Positions 1-7,761 of a stretch of DNA of 35,553 bases are shown piece after piece. Under the pieces are notes generated by a model, which was given only the letters and a program-made list of their open reading frames with translations, searched no databases and was not told where the DNA came from. Position numbers and translations under genes: made by a program. The number at the start of each line of letters is the position of its first letter. Position 1 is the stretch's first letter. The DNA comes from Pseudomonas sp. TNT3. GTDB taxonomy: Bacteria; Pseudomonadota; Gammaproteobacteria; Pseudomonadales; Pseudomonadaceae. Where the stretch lies: positions 1-35,553 of the forward strand of contig NZ_WFGV02000059.1 in assembly GCF_010095445.2 (NCBI RefSeq). Reading direction: 5' to 3'.

Positions 1-2
1 TG

Positions 3-833
3 CTGCTGAGCGCACCGCAAGGCATCGCCCTCAGCAGTGGCAATCATCTGCAACTGGCGGCGCAAAATAACCTGATGCTCAACGCCGGTGGCGAGGCCGA
101 CCTCAGCGTGGTCAAGCGCCTGTTCATCGGCGTGGGGCAGGGGCTGAGCCTGTTCGTGCGCAAGCTCGGCATCAAGCTGATCGCCAATCAAGGTCCGGTC
201 CGTGTGCAGGCACAGAACGACACGCTGGAATTGATGGCGCGGCACGGTCTGGACATCACCAGCACCGAAGACGAAATCCGCATCACCGCCAAGAAAAAAA
301 TCACCCTCAATGCCGGGGGAAGCTACATCACGATGGACCATTGCGGCATCGAGTCGGGCACGGTGGGGGATTACAAGGTCAAGTCGGTGCATTTCGCCTA
401 CAGCGGCCCGGCCAGCCTGACTGCTGCGCATCCGGACTACCCGAAAAGCCTGTCCAGACAAACGCTGCGATTCAACGTATCACAAGCGCCGAATGCGAAC
501 CGCCAAGTTTGGGCGGGCATGCCCTACACGCTATACGCCGATGGTGCCGAGCTCCAGCGAGGCGTGCTGGACGCTTCGGGGCAGTTGCTGATCGATCATC
601 AGGTGGTGACACGGGGTTACCGGTTGGTCATGGCCAACGGTGTGAGCTACCAGGTCCCCGTGCCTACCGATTACTGCAACGCCGAACAAGCGCACCTTGC
701 CAATCGAGGCCTGCACAACCACTCCGCGCAAGCTAATGCCGAGGTGAGCCAACCGGCATCGCACACGGATCATCGAGGCCTGTATGCCTCGTTGATGGAA
801 GGCATCAGTGATCAGGAAGAGAAAACACCATGA
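3..833 (+). CDS. vgrG: Type VI secretion tip protein VgrG, C-terminal part (5' end outside window)
   Basis: This is the tail of a T6SS spike protein; the reading frame is open from the window edge (first full codon at 3), so the gp27/gp5-like head lies upstream. The visible part begins with a DUF2345-type region of repeated beta strands (runs such as LNAGG and ITLNAGGSYI) typical of the VgrG needle. After about base 400 comes an extension of roughly 100 residues with alternating strands (FNVSQAP, GMPYTLYADG, GVLDASGQL). It resembles the transthyretin-like cargo-binding extension of VgrGs that carry Tle5 lipases, such as P. aeruginosa VgrG4b. The last 50 residues are His/Ala-rich and probably disordered. 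The stop overlaps the start of the next gene as ATGA, so toxin and spike are translationally coupled. VgrG identity is near certain; the TTR assignment is inferred. Confidence 0.93.
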   Translation: MLSAPQGIALSSGNHLQLAAQNNLMLNAGGEADLSVVKRLFIGVGQGLSLFVRKLGIKLIANQGPVRVQAQNDTLELMARHGLDITSTEDEIRITAKKKITLNAGGSYITMDHCGIESGTVGDYKVKSVHFAYSGPASLTAAHPDYPKSLSRQTLRFNVSQAPNANRQVWAGMPYTLYADGAELQRGVLDASGQLLIDHQVVTRGYRLVMANGVSYQVPVPTDYCNAEQAHLANRGLHNHSAQANAEVSQPASHTDHRGLYASLMEGISDQEEKTP

Positions 834-2731
834 GCCAGTACGAGATAGTCACACCGGTCGCACTCCAGCACACCCAGGAGGTGACCTGTACCCCGCCCTG
901 GTATGTGCGGGACACCGAATACCCGCCCGCCTTGGCGACCTATCAACCATTGATCAATGGGGAGGAAACCTTTCTAGCGGTACACAAGGCCATTTCACAA
1001 GCCAAGGCAACTGTCGACATCATCTGCTGGGGTTTCCAGCCGTCGATGTATTTCATCCGCGACGGCCTGTCGCCGTGTATCGGTGATTTGCTGATCGCCA
1101 TGGCTCGCGAAGGTGTCAAGGTGCGAATACTGGGCTGGGAAATGCCCTACAACACCGCAGGCAAAGCAGGAGAAGCCAACCTGCCCGGCAAAGGCCCCTT
1201 CCGATACTACGACCGGGAGATGCAACCCTCCACGGATGATCAATATGCCTATGACCGCCAGTGGTTTGCCAACTGCGCGGTGGCCGACTACATGGCCGTT
1301 GGGTTTCAGGCCGCTCGCGGCACACCAGTGTTTGTCAGTCGCGGTTTCAGTATGTTTGAACGGGCCGAAATAGCCCACCAAGCGATGTACAAAAGTCTCG
1401 ACCCGCAGGTCAGCGCCACGACGCAATTCATCCTGACGGCGACAGCGACCCATCATCAAAAAACAGTGCTCGTCGATTATGAATTGCCGGACCGCGCCGT
1501 CGGTTTTGTGATGGGTCACAACATGCTTGACGAGTACTGGGACACCGATGCGCATTCGGCACTGAACCGTGACAAGGACGCCAAGCCCGCACCCGATAAG
1601 GGCCCGCGCGGTGATACGCCACGTCAGGACATTTCAAGTCAGGTCAGTGGGCCGATTCTGGAACACCTGCACCACAACTTCGCCAGCGCCTGGCGCAAGG
1701 AAACCGGCGAGGACTTGCTCGATTTACGCCAAGCCAAATCTGTCGGGCCGCAACTGCAATGTACCCCGCAAGCCACCCGGCAGCTGGCGCAGATCCTTCG
1801 CACCCAAGCTCAGGAGGGCAAACGCGACATCGAAAAGCTTTACCTGCAAGCCGTCAACAACGCGAGCCAGTTCATCTACATCGAGAACCAGTACTTCCGC
1901 TGGCCGCCCTTGGCCGAACTGATCAAGGCCGTCGCCGCCGGCCAGACCAAGGCCGGGCGCGACCCTGCCATTCATGGCTACTTGCACCTGTTTGTGATCA
2001 CCAATGCAAGCAAGGCCGGCATAGGCTCCGGCACCGTGAACACCCAGCGCATGCTCGAAAGCCTTGGGCGTGGTCAGACCATGCCAAAGATCACCGAGTT
2101 ACGGCGTATTGAAAAGGAAAAAGCAGACGCCGCTGCGTTGGAGTCCAGTCTGGTTGAACGCCTGGAACAGCACGCCTTGGTCACCTTGACGACCCTAACC
2201 GACGCATTGGGTGGGACCGATCTCAGCGAGAAGGCCAAGGAAGCACGTGATGAAGCCTGGCAAAACAGTTGGCGGCAAACTTCGCTCGAAACACAAATCA
2301 AGGAGACCGAAAGAGATGCTTTCGTTACTCCCCCGGAGTTACCTGGCCTGAAAGTTCACGTGTGCTCGCTGGTCGCGCCCGATTCGCCGGCCGGTCAGCC
2401 CTGGATGCCGGTGTACATCCATTCCAAGTTGATGATCGTCGATGACGTGTTCACCACGCATGGCTCGGCGAACATCAACACTCGCAGCATGCAGGTGGAT
2501 AGTGAGCTGAACATTGCGCATGAGTGGGCGAGCGTGACGGAGGCGTTGCGGCGGCGGTTGTGGGAGATGCATACGGATAAAAAAGGAGTGCAGGACAACC
2601 CTGAATCTGCCTTCAAGGCTTGGCAGAAGATCATTGATGACAACAAAGTCTTCCAAGAAGACAAGGACGTGCCCTGTGCTCCACTCGTTGAGTTCTATTT
2701 CGGCGAATCCGACCTGTCGGACCTCGACTGA
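830..2731 (+). CDS. tle5: T6SS phospholipase D effector, Tle5-like
   Basis: This 633-residue phospholipase D superfamily protein carries two HxKx4D catalytic motifs: HQKTVLVD (H209, K211, D216) and HSKLMIVD (H531, K533, D538), the second followed by the usual GSANIN stretch. Two intact HKD motifs predict hydrolysis of phospholipid head groups. Direct linkage to vgrG (ATGA overlap) and a downstream lipoprotein identify it as a Tle5-family antibacterial effector, as with PldA and PldB of P. aeruginosa. There is no signal peptide, as expected for VgrG-loaded cargo. At 633 residues it is shorter than PldA (about 1,100) and somewhat shorter than PldB (about 740). A charged helical insert (about residues 420-500) separates the catalytic halves. 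The stop overlaps the next start by one base (TGATG). PLD activity is strongly supported by motif; T6SS delivery is inferred from position. Confidence 0.93.
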   Translation: MSQYEIVTPVALQHTQEVTCTPPWYVRDTEYPPALATYQPLINGEETFLAVHKAISQAKATVDIICWGFQPSMYFIRDGLSPCIGDLLIAMAREGVKVRILGWEMPYNTAGKAGEANLPGKGPFRYYDREMQPSTDDQYAYDRQWFANCAVADYMAVGFQAARGTPVFVSRGFSMFERAEIAHQAMYKSLDPQVSATTQFILTATATHHQKTVLVDYELPDRAVGFVMGHNMLDEYWDTDAHSALNRDKDAKPAPDKGPRGDTPRQDISSQVSGPILEHLHHNFASAWRKETGEDLLDLRQAKSVGPQLQCTPQATRQLAQILRTQAQEGKRDIEKLYLQAVNNASQFIYIENQYFRWPPLAELIKAVAAGQTKAGRDPAIHGYLHLFVITNASKAGIGSGTVNTQRMLESLGRGQTMPKITELRRIEKEKADAAALESSLVERLEQHALVTLTTLTDALGGTDLSEKAKEARDEAWQNSWRQTSLETQIKETERDAFVTPPELPGLKVHVCSLVAPDSPAGQPWMPVYIHSKLMIVDDVFTTHGSANINTRSMQVDSELNIAHEWASVTEALRRRLWEMHTDKKGVQDNPESAFKAWQKIIDDNKVFQEDKDVPCAPLVEFYFGESDLSDLD

Positions 2732-4023
2732 TGCGCCGGATCTTGTTGCTGTCATACCTGCTGCTTGTCGCCTGCGATACCAGTAATCCTACTTCTACTT
2801 CCACCAAGGAAACGCCCTTGAACCCTTTAACTGAAGCCAAAGCCAATATGGCTTTCAAGTGTATGCACGAGCAGATTCCTGCGGCCTCTGCCGAGGCCGA
2901 TGTGCTGTTTAAATACGCACGCTGGTTACAAAAGAACAATCAACTCAAACAGGACAAGGCTGTCGATGCAGAGATTGAACGCTTGTACCGCATCGCCAGT
3001 GAGAACGGTCACTTCAAGGCCAATATCAATTTGCAGAACGGTTCGATGCGTGGGTATTTCAGACTCCGTGGGGAAGAGCACTTGCGCATGAGTGAGCAAC
3101 TGATCAACGCGGGAGTGGCAACGGGTTATTACTTTGTCGGCATTTTCCTGCAGAACGGTTCGGCAGGTCTGCAGAAAGATCACGAAACGGCGTTGCGTTA
3201 CTACCGCAACGCCGCCGATCAAGGTAGCGCGCAAGCTCAGGCATATATCGCCGATAAATTAGCACCGATCGATGTTGCCCCGGATGTTGCGCGGAAGTTG
3301 CGCCATTGCGCAGCTGAACAAGGTCACGGTAAAGCAGCCGTCGTCTTGGGCGTCCACTTTAAGAACAGAGGAAAGTACAAAGAAGCTCTGGAGATTTTTC
3401 AAGAAGGTGTCGCTGCAGGTGATGAGAACGCGGCTGGTCGGCTAGATGATGGGTTCCGCGGGCCGGACGCAATCGATCATCTGAATTACCTCGGTCAACC
3501 CGAAGACCTCGAACGCGCCGATCGCTACAACAAAATCTGGAAAATCCTCTCGGACTACTCCTACGCCAACCCCAAAGTCCCCGAGATCAACGAGATCGTC
3601 CCGTTGCCACCCGCCAAACTGCCCGCTTGGGACGGCAAGCTCCAATGGCTCGAAGAACGCCTGGCCAATATTTCGCCAGAAAAGCCCAGCGAAGCACTGA
3701 TTCATCAGCTGGCCAAGGCCAAAGTCCTGGACCCTGCCACCGGCCGGCCCATGCCAGGCTCCTCGGCCTTTATAAAGATCGACGCCATCAAAAGACCGAG
3801 CTGCAACAGCGGCCAAGCCTGCACCCATACCGGTTACTGGCAGGCGGAACGTATCGTCGGCCAATCTTGCTCGTACTTGGAAAACGGCGAGCCTCGGCGT
3901 TTCGAGAAGGGCGAGATCATGCCGACTTTGAACGTCAAGCATCATCACAGCCGATTTCTGCTGGCCGATCGAGTGGCCATCGAAGAAGAAAAGGTTGAAT
4001 GGAGGCTTCTTGGTGAAGCTTAA
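2731..4023 (+). CDS. Sel1-repeat lipoprotein, probable immunity protein of the PLD effector
   Basis: This 430-residue protein starts with a short lipoprotein signal ending in a lipobox (LLVAC, Cys15). It therefore probably sits lipid-anchored in the periplasm, where a Tle5 phospholipase acts. Residues about 85-235 contain helical repeats of the Sel1/TPR type (for example ETALRYYRNAADQGSAQAQA and EALEIFQEGVAAG). The C-terminal 180 residues are a separate region with several Cys, which I place tentatively with the family called DUF6396. Known immunity proteins of PldA/PldB are likewise periplasmic and Sel1-like repeats occur among them. The one-base overlap with the toxin gene is typical of effector-immunity pairs. 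Binding to the toxin is inferred, not visible. Confidence 0.85.
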   Translation: MRRILLLSYLLLVACDTSNPTSTSTKETPLNPLTEAKANMAFKCMHEQIPAASAEADVLFKYARWLQKNNQLKQDKAVDAEIERLYRIASENGHFKANINLQNGSMRGYFRLRGEEHLRMSEQLINAGVATGYYFVGIFLQNGSAGLQKDHETALRYYRNAADQGSAQAQAYIADKLAPIDVAPDVARKLRHCAAEQGHGKAAVVLGVHFKNRGKYKEALEIFQEGVAAGDENAAGRLDDGFRGPDAIDHLNYLGQPEDLERADRYNKIWKILSDYSYANPKVPEINEIVPLPPAKLPAWDGKLQWLEERLANISPEKPSEALIHQLAKAKVLDPATGRPMPGSSAFIKIDAIKRPSCNSGQACTHTGYWQAERIVGQSCSYLENGEPRRFEKGEIMPTLNVKHHHSRFLLADRVAIEEEKVEWRLLGEA

Positions 4024-4109
4024 AACTGCCTGATCTTTTCGTTAGGTGTGGTGTTGATCGAATACGACGAATCGAACGTCAGTGCACTTTATTTAAAGGG
4101 AGCAACACA

Positions 4110-4571
4110 ATGAGCAAGTTTGAAAGCGACGACATAACGATAGCGTTTGACCCAACGCCCCCAGAAGCTGAAGTAAAGGGTAAAAGCATTGTTCAGTTAG
4201 ACAGCCAGGGGAATTTTATTGAAGCTCATTCTCATGGCAGCTTCGTGGAAAAAATTGAAGGCGGTATGAGGCTCACGCGTCCGGACGGGGCAACGATGAA
4301 CCTGATTGACGGTAACGTGACCATTGAAAATCTTGTCCCCAAATCAGTAGGAATTCTGGATTTGTCCGACGTCGAGTCATTTGCAGTGCGAACTGTGAAT
4401 AAGGCACGGATATACCGCATAGATTTTTTTGGGGGCGGTCATATTGAGGTCGCGTATTCGCAAGACGGTCAGGTGCTGAAATACACCGGTCGAAGCTTGA
4501 AACAGACACTTACCCAAGACAACGAAATTATCGTTAGCCGGCTTCATGCCGCAGGTGATCAAGTGTATTGA
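4110..4571 (+). CDS. Unrecognised 153-residue protein downstream of the effector-immunity pair
   Basis: I do not recognise this protein. It starts after a reasonable ribosome site (AAGGGAGC, 8 bases before ATG). It has no signal peptide or membrane segment. The sequence is acidic and beta-rich with regularly spaced Gly/Asp turns (LDSQGNF, LTRPDGATMNLIDGN, FFGGGHIEVAYSQDGQ), suggesting a small beta-sandwich or beta-roll. Its codons look more AT-rich than those of the flanking genes, which often marks recently acquired cargo genes. It lies 86 bases after the immunity gene on the same strand and could be transcribed with it. It might be a second immunity or accessory protein, or an unrelated passenger; the sequence does not decide. 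Confidence 0.7.
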   Translation: MSKFESDDITIAFDPTPPEAEVKGKSIVQLDSQGNFIEAHSHGSFVEKIEGGMRLTRPDGATMNLIDGNVTIENLVPKSVGILDLSDVESFAVRTVNKARIYRIDFFGGGHIEVAYSQDGQVLKYTGRSLKQTLTQDNEIIVSRLHAAGDQVY

Positions 4572-4710
4572 ATTCAGGGAAGTCTCGATAAGCATCGAGC
4601 AGGCTGGCAATCTTTTAGATGTCGGAAGCGTTGGCGGGCAGAGCCTGGAAAGGTTTGCGAGCCATCACGACCCCAAAGATTCACAGGCTGGCAAAAGACC
4701 AAAAGATCGC

Positions 4711-4790
4711 AGCCTCGTTTCACTCGACAGCTCCTACAGAGGTATGCAAAACCCTTGTAGGCGCTGTCGAGTAAAACCTGAACACGAGGT
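4711..4790. repeat. REP-like inverted repeat
   Basis: An imperfect palindrome: the left arm CCTCGTTTCACTCGACAGC pairs with the right arm GCTGTCGAGTAAAACC...ACGAGG around a core TCCTACAGAGG...TTGTAGG. The form (Gly/Cys-rich arms around TCCTACA) is that of extragenic palindromes common in fluorescent pseudomonads. Confidence 0.7.
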
Positions 4791-4817
4791 TTAACTGAAA
4801 CACCTCAGTGCCTGAAT

Positions 4818-4886
4818 TTACGACTGCTTCGGTCGAGCGCGACCCCGGAGCCGAACGCAGCCTCGCAGGCTCGGCAGCTGCTACAG
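4818..4886. repeat. REP-like element next to the beta-lactamase 3' end
   Basis: Read on the minus strand this is TGTAGCAGCTGCCGAGCCTG followed by CGAGGCTGCGTTCGGCTCCG, a well-known style of Pseudomonas extragenic palindrome. GCCGA...TCGGC and AGCCT...AGGCT form nested stems. It lies just downstream of the ampC stop and may help stabilise or end its transcript. Confidence 0.7.
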
Positions 4887-4894
4887 GGGATGGG

Positions 4895-6070
4895 TTATTT
4901 GGCCAAAGCAGTCAGTATCGTGTGAGCAATTTTGATCCGCTCCGGGATCGGGAAGTTTTTGTTGGCCAGAATCACGATGCCGATGTCTTTGGATGGCACG
5001 AAAAGCACGTAGGTGCCAAAGCCACCGGTGGAGCCGGTTTTGTTGATCAGCACGTTGTCGGGTTGAGGCTCAGGTGGGGTCAACCATTCGACCTTGTGCG
5101 CTTGCATGGCCATTTCCGTGGAATTGCCTGCCAGCAGTTTTTCCAGCGTGATGGGGTAGGTGTAGCGCTCCCAACCCAGCCCTTGGGTCATGCCGCCGAC
5201 GGTGTAGTAACCGGTGTGAGTCGTGGCGATGGCCTTTTGCAATGGCTGTTCAAGGTTCGACGGTTTCAGGTTCGCCTCAACGAACCGAAGCATGTCCGTG
5301 GCGCTGGTTTTCACGCCGTAGGCTTCTGAGTCCAGCGCTCCCGGGCTGACCCTGACCGGTTTGTTTTCCTTATCGTAACCTTGGGCGTACAGGCCCATTT
5401 CGGCCTGCGGAACCTTGAGCCAGGTGTGCGACAACCCTAATTTTGGCAGTAAGGTTTTTTCCATCACTTCATCAAACGGCGCTCCCATGCGTTGGCCCGC
5501 CAGGTAGCCGAACAGCCCGATGCTCGGGTTGGAATACTGGCGGTGGGTGCCAGCACCGTAGGTCGGCTTCCACTGCTTGAAGTAGCCGAGCATTGTGTCC
5601 GGCGTGTCGAACTCCGCGGGGAATTGCAACGGCAGGCCACCGGCGGTGTAGGTGCCCAGTTGCAGCACGGTGATGTTGTCTAATGCGCTGCCTCGCAATG
5701 CCGGGAGCACCTGGCTGGCCTTGTCCGAGAGGGAAAATTTGCCGGTCGCGTTGGCATAAGCGGCGAGGGTGGCGGTGAAGGTCTTGCTGACTGAGCCGAT
5801 CTCGAACAAGGTGTCCTGAGTGACCGACTGGCCGGTTTCCTTCGAGGCGAGGCCGTAATTGAAGTAATGGGGCTGGCCGTTGACGGTGATTGCGATCGCC
5901 ATGCCGGGAATCTGCTGTTGCTGCATGATCGGCGTGACAGCGGCCTGCACAGCGTTGTCCAGACGTTCGTCCGCCATGCAGTGACCGGCGACGAGTAGAA
6001 GTGCGAACGTGCTGCAGGATTTGATCTTTATAGCCATATCGAAGGGACGTTCCATAAGTCTGGTGAACAT
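4895..6070 (-). CDS. ampC: Class C beta-lactamase (AmpC)
   Basis: This 391-residue serine beta-lactamase hydrolyses cephalosporins and penicillins in the periplasm. The class C triad of motifs is present in order: SVSK (Ser93 nucleophile, Lys96), YSN (Tyr179, Asn181) and KTG (Lys344-Gly346). An N-terminal signal segment (hydrophobic TFALLLVAG, cleavage after about CMA) precedes the mature protein, which matches the usual length near 360. I chose the first ATG because GGAGAG lies 9 bases upstream. Internal ATGs (residues 6 and 12) lack a good ribosome site, although residue 12 would give a more typical signal peptide. AmpC genes in pseudomonads normally have ampR divergent beside them; here only a broken fragment remains, so local beta-lactam induction may be lost. 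Confidence 0.95.
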   Translation of the reverse strand: MFTRLMERPFDMAIKIKSCSTFALLLVAGHCMADERLDNAVQAAVTPIMQQQQIPGMAIAITVNGQPHYFNYGLASKETGQSVTQDTLFEIGSVSKTFTATLAAYANATGKFSLSDKASQVLPALRGSALDNITVLQLGTYTAGGLPLQFPAEFDTPDTMLGYFKQWKPTYGAGTHRQYSNPSIGLFGYLAGQRMGAPFDEVMEKTLLPKLGLSHTWLKVPQAEMGLYAQGYDKENKPVRVSPGALDSEAYGVKTSATDMLRFVEANLKPSNLEQPLQKAIATTHTGYYTVGGMTQGLGWERYTYPITLEKLLAGNSTEMAMQAHKVEWLTPPEPQPDNVLINKTGSTGGFGTYVLFVPSKDIGIVILANKNFPIPERIKIAHTILTALAK

Positions 6071-6102
6071 GAATCGCTGCTCTCCGGGCGATTGTCCAGG
6101 AG

Positions 6103-6264
6103 TGCCGTTTGCGCCTGCCGACCCATAACATCCGGGTCGATCTGGCGGTCGAGGGCTCGATTATGCCATTCGTTTTGGCGTCTGGACTGCCCGCTGTTTC
6201 GATGGCCGCGTTCAAGGAGTGGTTGCTTGAAGTTGCGCGCCGCCGCCGTTCGTCAACTCGATAG
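6103..6264 (+). pseudogene. ampR: ampR remnant (LysR-type regulator), deleted and frameshifted
   Basis: Translating across frames recovers pieces of AmpR in correct order, in the expected divergent position beside ampC. From 6103 the frame reads RLRLPTHNIRVDLAVE, close to the AmpR segment RLSTHNNRVDIAAEG as I remember it. After a one-base loss near 6154 the next frame reads LDYAIRFG, the expected continuation. From 6199 the original frame reads SMAAFKEWLLEVARR and then stops (TAG, 6262-6264), matching the AmpR C-terminus. About 54 codons of a roughly 290-codon gene survive. The DNA-binding half and most of the sensor domain are gone, so no functional regulator can be made here. The match rests on family memory, not a search. 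Confidence 0.75.
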
Positions 6265-6334
6265 CACGCCCTCTGCGCGTTCGTTTCAAACGAGTACGGC
6301 CCAGATTTGCTGGACCTCATCAATGAGGTGCGTC

Positions 6335-6565
6335 ATGGCTAACGAATCAACGTTCCAGGGTGGAACACCCAACACCGACCCAACCAGGCCCATCCCCGGC
6401 ACCGACGAGCCGACGATGGATCACGACGCACCTCCAGGCATGGACCCTTCGCGGGATCCGGCGGAAGCCGATGCGGATCGACCCGAAGACTGGAAGGATC
6501 CGACGGCAGATGAAGACATGCCGCCTGCGGATGAACCTACCCCGCTGTCCGATGACAGGCGATAA
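6335..6565 (+). CDS. Small acidic Asp/Pro-rich protein
   Basis: This 76-residue protein is probably disordered: it has no hydrophobic core, roughly a quarter Asp/Glu and many Pro (PIPGTDEPTMDHDAPPGMDP). The start at 6335 is set by GAGGTG 5 bases upstream; an open frame reaches back to 6092 but covers the ampR remnant and is not credible protein. A clear terminator follows directly. Composition and motif style (xDPxMDxD) resemble the two small proteins at 22299-22729, suggesting a family. Function unknown. Confidence 0.75.
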   Translation: MANESTFQGGTPNTDPTRPIPGTDEPTMDHDAPPGMDPSRDPAEADADRPEDWKDPTADEDMPPADEPTPLSDDRR

Positions 6566-6568
6566 ACA

Positions 6569-6596
6569 GAACCCGGCCAGTGTGCCGGGTTTTTTG
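6569..6596 (+). terminator. Intrinsic terminator of the small acidic protein gene
   Basis: AACCCGGC-CAGTGT-GCCGGGTT is followed by a T run, directly after the stop codon. Confidence 0.85.
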
Positions 6597-6625
6597 TGTG
6601 CGCCCGGTTGACCGCGTCATCGTTC

Positions 6626-6770
6626 ATCGCCAGCAGGCTAGCTCCCACACTGATTGCATGAGCACTGGAGATCCATTGTGGGAGCCAGCCTGCTGGCGAT
6701 AGCGGACGCTCAGGCAACACAATTGTCGGCTGTGCCACCGTCATCGCGGGCAAGCCATGCTCCCACAGGA
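6626..6770. repeat. REP cluster (three units, BIME-like)
   Basis: ATCGCCAGCAGGCTAGCTCC (6626 onward) is the near-perfect inverse of GGAGCCAGCCTGCTGGCGAT (6681-6700), giving a head-to-head REP pair. A third, diverged unit (TCGCGGGCAAGCCATGCTCC, from 6744) follows and ends just before the stop of the EamA gene. This is the classic P. fluorescens-group extragenic palindrome. Confidence 0.88.
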
Positions 6771-6771
6771 A

Positions 6772-7665
6772 TCAGACACTGGCGGAAATTGCTACCGGCC
6801 TGCGCTCCAGATTCAATGCCAGCACACTGACCAACACCACTACTGCGCCTACAACAATCATCATCGTCGGACGTTCCCCCAGTGCAAACGAAGCGATCGC
6901 CATGGCCGTTGGCGGCACCAGGTACAGCGTCATGGTCGCCCGGCTCAGATCAACGTGAGCCAGCACATACGCCCATGCCAGGTAGGCGAGTGCGCTTGGA
7001 AAGACGCCCAACGCCACCACTGCCAACTGCACATGAACCGGTGCGCTGACCACCTGCGCGGCCAGGCCAGGCAGATAAATCAGCAGCAATACCGTCCCCG
7101 CCCACACGGTGTAGCAAACGAGGGTCAGGCCGTCGTAGCGTCCGGTGTGATGCTTTTGCAGCGCAAAGTAGAAACTCCAGGACACCGCCGCCAGCAAAAT
7201 CAACAAGCCGTGGGCGTCGATGCTGCCGAAGCCACGATCGCCGGCCACCACCGTGACGACGCCGATCAATCCCAGGAAAACACACCCCCAGCGCCACACA
7301 CTCACCCGGTCCTTGAAAACAAAACGCGCCAGCAGCGTGCTGAACAGCGGAGTGGTTTGCGCCAGCACACTGGAGGCGCCGGCGCTGACACCTTGCTGGC
7401 CAAAATTGATCGCGACGTGATGCAGGCTTACGGCGAAAAAGCCGAGCCCGAACAGCAGGGGCACGTCGCGGATGCGCGGCAGGTGGATGCCCTTGAACGC
7501 TGCGACGACGGCCATGAATGCCGAAGCCACCAGGAAGCGCAGTAACGCGAGGTGGCCCGGGTCATAGGCTTGCAAGCCGATGTGAATGCCCGTGGGGGAG
7601 TAAGCCCAGCAGGCGACAACAAAAGCCATCGACAGCACGATTTGCAGGGGGCGCGAGGGTTTCAT
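6772..7665 (-). CDS. EamA/DMT-family membrane exporter
   Basis: This 297-residue integral membrane protein has about ten predicted hydrophobic segments arranged as two EamA repeats. The first half carries ALLRFLVASAFMAVV and SVLAQTTPLFSTLLARFVF; the second has SALAYLAWAYVLAHV and LYLVPPTAMAIASFALGE, the conserved ending region of EamA proteins. Such proteins export amino acids or other metabolites; the substrate cannot be told. I chose the ATG at 7665 (MKPSRPLQ). The frame extends to 7839, but that would run through the promoter region and into the divergent LysR gene. Its divergent arrangement with a LysR regulator 96 bases away suggests control by that protein. Confidence 0.88.
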   Translation of the reverse strand: MKPSRPLQIVLSMAFVVACWAYSPTGIHIGLQAYDPGHLALLRFLVASAFMAVVAAFKGIHLPRIRDVPLLFGLGFFAVSLHHVAINFGQQGVSAGASSVLAQTTPLFSTLLARFVFKDRVSVWRWGCVFLGLIGVVTVVAGDRGFGSIDAHGLLILLAAVSWSFYFALQKHHTGRYDGLTLVCYTVWAGTVLLLIYLPGLAAQVVSAPVHVQLAVVALGVFPSALAYLAWAYVLAHVDLSRATMTLYLVPPTAMAIASFALGERPTMMIVVGAVVVLVSVLALNLERRPVAISASV

Positions 7666-7728
7666 GGGCGTAGACCTGTGTGGGAGTGCGGTGAGTATCG
7701 GAACCCTGATCGCTCTCAACAACTGACT

Positions 7729-7734
7729 TATACT
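7729..7734 (+). promoter_or_regulatory. Possible -10 element for the LysR gene
   Basis: TATACT lies 28 bases before the LysR start, inside the 96-base divergent intergenic region. The -35 position (CTGATC at 7706) is poor, as often in activator-dependent promoters. Confidence 0.35.
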
Positions 7735-7761
7735 GCGTGAAATGTTCATTTTTGGTGATGT

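Larger units (their letters stand above)
4572..4894. other. Gene-free stretch with REP-like repeats
   Basis: There is no convincing gene between the 153-residue protein and the beta-lactamase. The right two thirds consist of REP-type palindromic DNA (4711-4790 and 4818-4886, listed separately). On the minus strand a 16-codon ORF (4615-4665) begins MARKPFQALP and is followed after its stop by an open stretch in the same frame. It could be a decayed gene end, but it is too short to name. Confidence 0.6.

Noticed and set aside
4546..4794. 82-codon plus-strand frame after the 153-residue gene
   Set aside because: Overlaps the previous gene out of frame and runs through REP DNA.
6092..6334. N-terminal extension of the small acidic protein
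   Set aside because: Its translation is Arg/Ser/Cys-rich noise from the ampR relic; the internal ATG 6335 has a proper ribosome site.
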